Positions 56,606-64,000 of a stretch of 64,000 nt of DNA are shown in pieces. Below the pieces are notes generated by a model. The model was not told the origin of the DNA, made no database searches, and saw nothing but the letters and a program-made list of their open reading frames with translations. Each line of letters starts with the position of its first letter. The first letter of the stretch is position 1. The stretch spans positions 1,842,219-1,906,218 of the forward strand of contig JAOWBW010000104.1 in NCBI GenBank assembly GCA_026119855.1, written 5' to 3'. The position numbers were made by a program, and so were the translations under genes. The stretch comes from Campanula takesimana (Eukaryota > Streptophyta > Magnoliopsida > Asterales > Campanulaceae).

Positions 56606-59600
56606 ATGGATGAATTGGACCTGGGGAGAATGCTTCGTCCGGACCTTTTCGGTTGTTGTCGACGAACGGGAGGGATTTACCGGTACCTGATAAATGCCTG
56701 GAAAAGGCTTTCCCGGGATGCTTTTATGACCATAGGGATAGTCTATGAGTGGGACTCCTGGATCCTACCCTTGCTGTGGGAGACAGGCCCCTTAGTTCAT
56801 TTTGATTCGGGGAGAATGAGGGTAATAGGGGGCGAGGAACAGTTAGGGGTTTTTGTGAAAGCGGTTTTAACTCGATTCCCCGATAATGTAGATATGGCCG
56901 GTAACGCTAGAAGGTTGGTGAGGTTAGGTGGAGGCCGCGTGTCTGCAAGCGGCTCTAATGCTCAGTCTTGGTTGGATGTCCCTCTGGATGACGATTTGCC
57001 CGTTCGAGGCCATGACCGCGACGTTTCCGTGGATGCTGGGGTGATTGAGGTGACCAGCAGCGGGGATGCTTCAGAGCGGGCTGATGATGGCGATGATTTC
57101 TTATTGGACGAACCTGCCCGTGACGTCGTGGGAGATGGTTCTTCAGATACTCAATCGGATTCACGCGGGCAATTGGAGAGGTTGGCCCCCGATACTGCGC
57201 GCAAGGTCAACTTGCTTCGCTCTCCCGTTAGGATCGTAGATTCCTTCCCTGAGGGCCCTGATAACAGGAGGACCAGTCAAGCAGGTGCGTCTAGCTCTGG
57301 TGCGGGTTTGAGGGAAGAGAGCGATGGGGATGATGGCGATGAGTATTTGTCGCAGTTCCGCGTCGACTCCAAAGTGTATCTTGTCTACGGTCTTATTGAA
57401 TACGAGTCTCTTATGGGTGGGAGATCAATGACCCCTCCTTTGATCCGTGCCGAGAACCTTGCCTGCATATTCTACCCGGCTCAGTTCGAAAACGGGCTGC
57501 GCCTTCCTTTGGATCCATTTATTTGTGAATTTCTTGAGTTCACTCATTGCCTCCCTATGGACTTGACCCCGAATGCCATTCGCTATCTGGTGTCCTTCAT
57601 AGTCGTAAGCCGCATGTTGGGGTATGAGCCTTCTTTGTCCGCGCTCCATATTTACTTCACTCATCAAGTTACTGCGGGCTGCCTGAGCTTAAAGACCAAA
57701 CCGCGGTCTGAGAAGATTTTTTCCGCTGCTACTAACAAGTTCGATCAGTGGCAAAGATATCCCTTCGTTATTCAGAACCGTTTAGGCTGGCCATTCCCTC
57801 GCCCTGACAATTTAGCACCGATTTCGATGTCCCGCCAAAACTTTCCTAACCCGGAAGAAGGCCGAGAGCTAAGCGCGGCGATGGAGGCCTATCTTGCTCG
57901 GTTTACGAAGAGGGTTACCCTGGACGACCAGTCGGTTGTAGAGACTCCTCAAGTTTACGATGTCTCAGCGATTATTAGCGATGAAGAGCTCCTGATCTTC
58001 GCCGGGGTGGCCCCGAGGCGCGTTTCTGGCCCCGAGCCTAGGGTTATCATGGCCCCTCTGTTGCGAGATCCTGATTGGAAAGTTCATCAATCATTTGCTT
58101 TCCTTTCTGATTGCTCGGCCTGTAATTCGGGGGAGACTTGTCCAGACCCTGGTTTACTCGGTCTCTTCCATTGTACACTTTCGCATTATTTTCTTGTCTT
58201 CTCTCGCTTTGTTTTTACCTGTCTGACTGTTGTTCTTGTTCGCAGACCCAACCGACACGATGCCTCCCAAGTCTGCAGCATAAATTAAGGTCGCGGCCAG
58301 GAAATCCGCAGCTCTTGAAAAGCAAAGGAGAGCTGATGCCATGAAAAGGGTGGAGGCTCCTGGGGTCAAGATCCCTGTCACGGACAAGGTTGATAAGTTC
58401 GGGGCGGTGGTTTCTCAGCCGCAACTGACCCGGAACCTGCCCCCGAATCCCCGCCAAGGCGCTGGCCGCGGTAAATCTGTGATTGGAACCGGCCATTCTT
58501 CCTAAGCCTCTGGCGTAGGTCTGTCTGCTCCCGAGCCTACGAAAAAACGCTCCGCTATCGGGGATCCAACTTCCCCTCAGAGGGATAAATATCAGAGGGT
58601 TGGCTCTTCCTCCGGTGATTTTACGGTCTTGTCTCCTTCGAGAGGGACCCTATGCTCCAATTTATTTCCGGTGGAGTCAATTGAGGATAGAGAGCGCGCC
58701 CGGGAGTTCGGGCTTAGGATAGCCAAGGCCCCTGAGGTGTATGGGGTGGATCTACATAGCCGCCGGAGCGCTAATGCCTATGTTGGTGATGGGCTGATGC
58801 ACCGTCTATATTTTCCAGATTACCAACAGAAGGTCTTGGCTGCTTCGAATCCTATCGCCGCCGCGGGCAACGTTGGCCTGTGTTTGACCGAGGTTTGTTT
58901 TTGACTTGGGTTATATACCGTGCTTCTCTCCGCACCGTAGTCTAATCACCTTTGTTATTTGTAGATTGCCAACGAAGTTATTTATCTGCGGACTCAACAT
59001 GAGGCTGACGCCGCCGTGATCGCGGCGAGGAATACTGAGCTGATGGCGGCGAGGGAGGAGGTCCAAAAGTTGACCAAGACTGTGGAGAGCGCCGGCCAGG
59101 AATTAAAGAGCAAAGATGCGAAGGTCGTTAGCGCGGCCAAGGAGGTGTCTAAATTGAGTAGTGATCTGGCCGCTGCTCGAGAAGCCAAAGAGCGGGCTGA
59201 GGCTGAGAAGGCGAGTGTTGATGCTCGCAATATTGAGCTCCTGAGGTCCTTGGAGGCGGAGAGGAAGAAATCCGAGGAGCTGTCCAACAAAGTGGACGAG
59301 CTGGACGGTAAACTTCTTGACCAAATGCGCTATGAGAATGAACGAGAGCGGGTCTTGGAGGAGGAGAGGGGCAAGGCGGTTGCTGATTTCAAAGAGTCTG
59401 CAGAGTACTCTGAAAAATTATCCGTCGCGGGCAATAAACAGTACGATCAGGCGGTGCACACTATTGCCCGGAATCTGGCGGCCACGGGGAAGTATACTGC
59501 TCAAGAGATCGCTATCATTTGTTCTATCGTGGCCACGGATCCGGAATGCTTCAATGGTCATTCCTTAGTGCCTTTTGCCGATCATCAGCTTGAGGCCTTG

Positions 59601-59894
59601 CCCGAGTCGGTTCGGAATGCTCTGCCTCCGGTTTCACCTGTAACCGTTCAACCCTTGATCAAAATGATAGATGACTTGCGGTTTACAGGTGATGAATCCG
59701 CCTTGTCTCTGGCCGCGGCTCTGGATAAAGTATTTGGCCCCAATGGCCCCTTCGTCGAAGGTATTGTTCTTCCCTTTTCAACTTTTGCCTCCGCTCTAGC
59801 CGAAGCCTCTGAAGCTCTGGCTCATTCTGCAGCTGATCATACTGCCTCTGATTCTGTTCCAGAAGTGGAAGTCAACCCGCCGCCGGCCAGTTGA
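56606..59894 (+). pseudogene. Antisense accessory gene of Tat-4 (Transposase_28-like plus coiled coil)
   Basis: Exons 56606-58151, 58246-58892 and 58965-59894, with phases that agree, give about 1,040 codons. The ATG at 56,606 (MDELDLGRM) is chosen because no ATG precedes it in the frame. Residues about 275-360 (FENGLRLPLDPFICEF, LTPNAIRYLVSFIV) match the Pfam Transposase_28 'putative gypsy type transposon' pattern. Exon 2 is basic and proline-rich. Exon 3 starts with about 130 residues of heptads (likely coiled coil) and ends in an acidic, Ala-rich tail. Two in-frame TAA codons in exon 2 (58,281 and 58,503) break it, unless exon 2 is spliced differently. Function unknown; it converges on pol. 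Confidence 0.75.
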
Positions 59895-60112
59895 AGATCA
59901 GACCGGGCTGCGTCCTGGGGCCTTTTTGTAATAATTTTAGACTCCATGAACATGAACATTTGACTCCATTTTGATCTGATTTTGTGATGTATTTAATTGC
60001 TCTTCTTTTGATCCCCATATCTCATTGTCATTTATTTTCGCTATATTTTATTGCTCTTGGAATTGCCAAGCATTTTATTGTTCTTTCTTGAACCCTTTGC
60101 TTGGTATTCATT

Positions 60113-60338
60113 ATTATTTCCCTCGGCGGGCTTACGGTCTACCTTGAGGGCGTATGACCGCGCGCCGTTCATGAGAATTCATGCAACGGTATTTCCCTTG
60201 GCGGGCTTACGGTCTAGCTCGAGGGCGTATGACCGCGCATCGTTCATGAGAATTCATGCAACGGTATTTCCCTTGGCGGGCTTACGGTCTAGCTCGAGGG
60301 CGTATGACCGTGCATCGTTCATGAGAATTTATGGAGAT
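60113..60338. repeat. 75-bp repeat, three copies, between the convergent genes
   Basis: Unit with GGCGGGCTTACGGTCTA, GAGGGCGTATGACCGCGC and TTCATGAGAATTCATGC. TACGGTC-type and GACCG-type pieces oppose each other and could fold. It lies between the antisense gene stop (59,894) and the pol stop (60,472). The frame through it is an artefact, because 75 is a multiple of three. Confidence 0.8.
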
Positions 60339-60471
60339 CTTTCGTTTCAGTGGGACAAACATAATATTATTGATCTTTCATCTTTTTTCCGCTCATAGAG
60401 TCGTATATCAAAAATTACAATGCATAAGATAGAAAATAGGCGTATTTCTAATAACAGGGGAAATACAATTT

Positions 60472-63400
60472 TCAAGGGTAATACTTCTTCAAGTGGTCGC
60501 TGTGCCAAGCGTTCTTTAAGTCCTTCCCTTCTTTGGTGAGGAGTCTGTAAGTCCCTTCTTTGATTATGCGGGCAATCTGATAAGGCCCTTCCCAGTTGGG
60601 CGAGAGCTTGTTATACCCGGGCTGTCTCCCCGTGACTTCAACTTTTCTTAAGACCCAGTCTCCCACGGAAAATGACCTCTTGTTCACCCTTTTGTCATGA
60701 TGGACTTTGGCCTTTTGTTTATAATTGACCATCTTTGCCCGTGCTTCCAACCGTTTTTCTTCAAGAAGGTCTAAGTCTTTTCTCCGGGCTTCCTCGTTCC
60801 TTGTTTCATCAAAATGGGCGACCCTGTAGGTGGGTAGTGCTGCCTCTACGGGCGCGACCGCCTCTGATCCATATGTCAAGGAAAAGGGAGTTTCTCCCGT
60901 TGAATTCCTCGTTGTGGTTCGGACAACCCATAGAGCAGTACTGAGCTCCTCCATCCAGCGACCACTTCTTCCCTTCAAATTTTTGTGCAAAGCGGTCATA
61001 AGCAACTTATTTGCGGCCTCTGCCTGTCCATTTCCCTGCGGTCTTGCGACGGAGGATTGCCGATGTTCTACGTTGAGTCTCCTACATTCCGCCGTAAACT
61101 TGCTTTGGAACTGAGGTCCATGATCGGAGACGATAGCCCGCGGCAAACCAAACCGACAGAATATATGGTCGTGGATGAACTTGATAATACTTGCTTCCAT
61201 CGTGCTAGCTAGTGCCTTGGCCTCTACCCATTTTGTGAAATAATCTACTGCGACCACTACCATTTGCGCTCCGCCGGGCGCTTTGGGATAAGGCCCAATC
61301 AGATCAATCCCCCACATATCAAATGCCCAAGTTGGGACTACCAGGCTCTGCTCCGTGGATGGCTGCCTTGGTATGTTGGCGAATCTCTGGCATTGATCGC
61401 ATTTGCGGACATATTCCTCTGCATCTTTTTTCATTGTCGGCCAGTAATACCCGAGGAATCTGATTTTATCGGATAGTGTCCGGGCACCGGGATGCCCTCC
61501 ACACACGCCTTCGTGAACTTCGTATAACAAGTTGGTGACTGTTTCGGACTTGACACACCTCAGCAGCGGTTTGGTGAAGGATCTCCGATAAAGTACGCCA
61601 TCAATGATCGTGTATCTGGCGGCTTGTCTTCTCAAAACTTTTGCTCGATCCGAATCGCTGGGAAGGATCTCCTTCTCTATGTATTCCATAATCTCGTCTA
61701 CCCAATCCTTCTCGGGCTCCCCTATTTGGTGGATCTCTACCCTGTCAATGGCTGGGCGTTCCGTAAATTCTATCCAACAGTCCACACTAAGCTTTGCGAT
61801 GTCTTCGTTTGTGATTCTCGAAAGCAAGTCCGCCTCGGAGTTTTCAGCCCGGTTAACTTGGGTCAGCTCGTGGTAGTCGAATTTCCTCAACAGGTTTGCT
61901 GCCAGCTCCTTGTATTTGAGCAGCACCGGGTGATTTGTCTCATATTCCCCTTTAACCTGATTTACCACTAGCTGTGAGTCGCTCTTTACGATCAAATTTG
62001 AGACCTTCATGTCCCGGGCTAATTCCAAGCCCGCTATCAATGCCTCGTACTCGGCTTGGTTGTTGGAGACTGCGAACTTAAATCTCAAGGCTCGTTTAAA
62101 CCTTTGACCTTCCGGGGCGATCAATAGGATTCCGGCGCCACTAACAGTTTTTCCCGAGGATCCGTCAACGCTTAACGACCAACAATACTCCGGTCTTTCC
62201 CCATTATCCATGGCCTTCTTGCCCCATTTTTTCTTTGCTTTATCGGGCTGGACTTTGTCCGCTTCGCTTTCCTTTATTTCAAACGTAGTTTCTGCCACAA
62301 AGTCCGCCAGTGCTTGTGCCTTGATGGTCTTTCGCGGGGAGTAAGTAATTTGGAATTCAGTCAGTTCTATGGACCATGATAGCATTCTTCCCGAGGATTC
62401 GGGCTTATGGAGCACTTTCTTTAGCGGGGTATCCGAATAAACCGTGATTGGGTGGGCGATGAAGTATGCCCGCAGCTTCCGAGCGGCTATAAGCAAGGCG
62501 AAAGCCAGCTTTTCAATGTTCAAGTAGCGCCCTTCTACCGCGGATAGTGCTTTGGAGACATAGTACACGGGCTTCTGAAGGTCGTTCTCTTCCCTTACCA
62601 AAACCGCAGCCACAGCGTGATCTGTTGCGGCCAGAAAAACGTAGAGTTCTTCACCCAAAACGGGGCTGCTCAACAGCGGCGGTTTTCCCAGGTAAGCTTT
62701 TATTTGCTCAAAAGCATTCCGGCAGTCCTCGTTCCATTCAAAACCCTCCTTTTTTCCTCCTTTCAAAGTTTCAAAGAAAGGCAGGCATTTTTCTGCTGAC
62801 TTGGCGATGAACCTCCCCAGGGCCGTGATGCGGCCATTCAGCTTCTGTACCTCCTTAACACATCTGGGGGGTTGCATGTTTATTAACGCCGTGATCTTCT
62901 CTGGGTTTGCCTCTATCCCTTTCTGGTTCACCATGAAGCCCAAAAACTTCCCTGCCTTTACTCCAAAGGCGCATTTGGATGGGTTAAGTTTCATATTGTT
63001 TCTCCGGAGGCTGGTGAAAGTTTCTGTCACATCAAGGTCGTGAGAGGTCTCCTTGGTCTTGATAACCATATCGTCGATGTAAGCCTCCAGGTTCCGGCCT
63101 AATTGATCATCAAAGACGATTCCTACCATCCTTTGATACGTACCGCCCGCATTCTTCAGGCCAAACGGCATGTTGTTAAACGTGTAGGTTTTGCCTGCGG
63201 CATAGAAAGCGCATGACGAAATATCGGCCTCCTTCATTTTGATTTGATGATAGCCCGAGTATGCATCTATAAAGCTCAATACTCTATGGCCGGCGATAGA
63301 GTCTACTAATTGATCGATCCGGGGAAGAGGGTAACAATCCTTAGAGCAGGCCTTGTTCAAATCAGTGAAATCCACGCACATTCTCCACTTTTCATTTGCT

Positions 63401-64000
63401 TTGGTTACCATGACGACGTTGGCTAACCACTTCGGATATTTGATCGGGCTTATGATTCCTGCTTTCAGCAGCTTATCTACCTCGACCTTGATCGCCGCTT
63501 TCTTCTCCGGTGAAAAGTATCTTTCTTTCTGGAGGACCCTGGTAAATGTGGGATCGATATTCAGTTCGTGTTCGATCACCTCTCTGCTTATCCCCTCCAT
63601 ACCCTCTACGGTCCAGGCGAACACGTCTAGGCTTCTTCTCAGTAATTCTATCAACACCTTCCTTTCCTCTGCGGGGATCTCTAGCCCGACCTTTATTGTC
63701 TGCTCGGGGTATGCCGGATTTATGACCACATCTTCCAAAGCATCATTAGGGCGGATATCTGCAACTTCTCGGTCATGCAGTGAATCAATTACGATATTGA
63801 CATGCTCGGTTTCCGCGGCCATACGGCGGGCTCTCCTGCTCCGCTTGAATTCTGCCCTCGTGGAGTGGAAAGACAACGTCCCGATCATGGCCGTGCCTGC
63901 GACCTCTTTTTCGCTTGCTTTGGCCTTTTTTGCCTCCCTCGGGCTTTCCAGTCTTTGCTTTGCTGCGCCCTCCTTTCTCTTCCTCTCTATGACTTTGAGG
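60472..64000 (-). CDS. Tat-4 Pol polyprotein (RT, dual RNase H, integrase), partial
   Basis: The frame is open to the window edge; the first ATG at 63,888 is probably not the real start, because gag-protease should precede. From that Met: reverse transcriptase at 115-330 with FIDAYSGYHQ (D208) and YIDD at 270-273; RNase H at 400-530; second archaeal-type RNase H at 570-690 (DGSS, AEYEAL, KSDSQL), the Tat hallmark; integrase zinc domain H792, H799, C830, C833; integrase core D862, D922, E957; GPY-type C-terminus (NWEGPYQIARI). There is no chromodomain. The protein makes element cDNA and inserts it. All catalytic residues are present and no stop occurs, so this copy could be active if the rest is intact. 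Confidence 0.93.
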   Translation of the reverse strand, partial: LKVIERKRKEGAAKQRLESPREAKKAKASEKEVAGTAMIGTLSFHSTRAEFKRSRRARRMAAETEHVNIVIDSLHDREVADIRPNDALEDVVINPAYPEQTIKVGLEIPAEERKVLIELLRRSLDVFAWTVEGMEGISREVIEHELNIDPTFTRVLQKERYFSPEKKAAIKVEVDKLLKAGIISPIKYPKWLANVVMVTKANEKWRMCVDFTDLNKACSKDCYPLPRIDQLVDSIAGHRVLSFIDAYSGYHQIKMKEADISSCAFYAAGKTYTFNNMPFGLKNAGGTYQRMVGIVFDDQLGRNLEAYIDDMVIKTKETSHDLDVTETFTSLRRNNMKLNPSKCAFGVKAGKFLGFMVNQKGIEANPEKITALINMQPPRCVKEVQKLNGRITALGRFIAKSAEKCLPFFETLKGGKKEGFEWNEDCRNAFEQIKAYLGKPPLLSSPVLGEELYVFLAATDHAVAAVLVREENDLQKPVYYVSKALSAVEGRYLNIEKLAFALLIAARKLRAYFIAHPITVYSDTPLKKVLHKPESSGRMLSWSIELTEFQITYSPRKTIKAQALADFVAETTFEIKESEADKVQPDKAKKKWGKKAMDNGERPEYCWSLSVDGSSGKTVSGAGILLIAPEGQRFKRALRFKFAVSNNQAEYEALIAGLELARDMKVSNLIVKSDSQLVVNQVKGEYETNHPVLLKYKELAANLLRKFDYHELTQVNRAENSEADLLSRITNEDIAKLSVDCWIEFTERPAIDRVEIHQIGEPEKDWVDEIMEYIEKEILPSDSDRAKVLRRQAARYTIIDGVLYRRSFTKPLLRCVKSETVTNLLYEVHEGVCGGHPGARTLSDKIRFLGYYWPTMKKDAEEYVRKCDQCQRFANIPRQPSTEQSLVVPTWAFDMWGIDLIGPYPKAPGGAQMVVVAVDYFTKWVEAKALASTMEASIIKFIHDHIFCRFGLPRAIVSDHGPQFQSKFTAECRRLNVEHRQSSVARPQGNGQAEAANKLLMTALHKNLKGRSGRWMEELSTALWVVRTTTRNSTGETPFSLTYGSEAVAPVEAALPTYRVAHFDETRNEEARRKDLDLLEEKRLEARAKMVNYKQKAKVHHDKRVNKRSFSVGDWVLRKVEVTGRQPGYNKLSPNWEGPYQIARIIKEGTYRLLTKEGKDLKNAWHSDHLKKYYP

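Larger units (their letters stand above)
55249..64000 (-). mobile_element. Tat-4: Ty3/gypsy Tat element, partial in the window
   Basis: The minus-strand order is pol (open from 64,000 to 60,472), a spacer with 75-bp repeats, a region holding an antisense gene (59,894-56,217), polypurine tract and 3' LTR. Dual RNase H domains and absence of a chromodomain assign it to Tat. Gag, protease and the 5' LTR are outside the window. The unbroken pol frame suggests a recent copy. Confidence 0.85.

Noticed and set aside
61264..61971. Plus-strand frames across Tat-4 integrase and RNase H
   Set aside because: They are opposite-strand shadows of a strongly supported pol frame.

Overview
This is a nuclear plant genome window dominated by repeats. 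The evidence is one spliced kinesin-13 gene with about a dozen exons, several lineages of plant LTR retrotransposons (Ty1/copia and Ty3/gypsy of the Tat type), and Stowaway-like MITEs whose ends carry the familiar CTCCCTCCGTCCC terminus. I infer an angiosperm, probably a eudicot; the sequence alone does not give the species. Nothing bacterial, organellar or CRISPR-like is present.

Layout. (1) Bases 1-42,600 are a deep nest. A relic copia gag (copia A, minus strand) flanks a second copia element (copia B, minus, 510-41,536) bounded by the 5-bp target duplication CAATA. Inside copia B lie 34 kb of Tat elements: Tat-2 (minus; LTRs at 6,367-7,354 and 30,374-31,346, followed by a second partial unit), Tat-1 (plus, 11,893-29,470, target duplication GGGTG) inserted into Tat-2, and Tat-3 (plus, 32,995-40,162, 5' part lost). 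A young copia element (copia C, plus, 11,978-16,966, target duplication AAAAA) sits in the 5' LTR of Tat-1. (2) Bases 42,600-46,200 hold MITEs, one nested in another, and an LTR-like relic. (3) Bases 46,223-51,979 are the one host gene, a kinesin-13 (KIN13B-like) of 12 coding exons and 725 codons, with a MITE in intron 9. (4) Bases 52,578-54,627 hold a small non-coding LTR element with a MITE in one LTR, then another MITE. (5) From 55,249 to the window end is Tat-4 (minus), with an open pol frame.

The most interesting system is in the Tat elements. Two of them carry spliced genes in ANTISENSE orientation between pol and the 3' LTR. Tat-4 carries a three-exon gene with a TATA box, a Transposase_28-like ('putative gypsy type transposon') region and a coiled-coil tail. 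Tat-3 carries a decayed gene for a Plant Mobile Domain (PMD) protein plus a second small antisense ORF with its own TATA box. In Tat-3, the LTR and the upstream regions of both antisense ORFs share one three-part GC-rich module. Two hairpin families recur through the Tat elements: one with a GCTAGG/CCTAG stem whose closing pair covaries, and one with a CTACG/CGTAG stem. Each recognised LTR family also has its own cluster of short inverted repeats or GC-rich motifs 50-215 bp upstream of a TATA box.

Tat-1 has almost no coding capacity. Its interior is a series of tandem arrays, including about 50 WRKY-type W-box cores in 1.1 kb and about 30 telobox-like AAACCCTAG motifs in 1.8 kb. These arrays and the other elements' 3' tandem repeats produce many spurious reading frames. 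All counts and alignments were done by eye.
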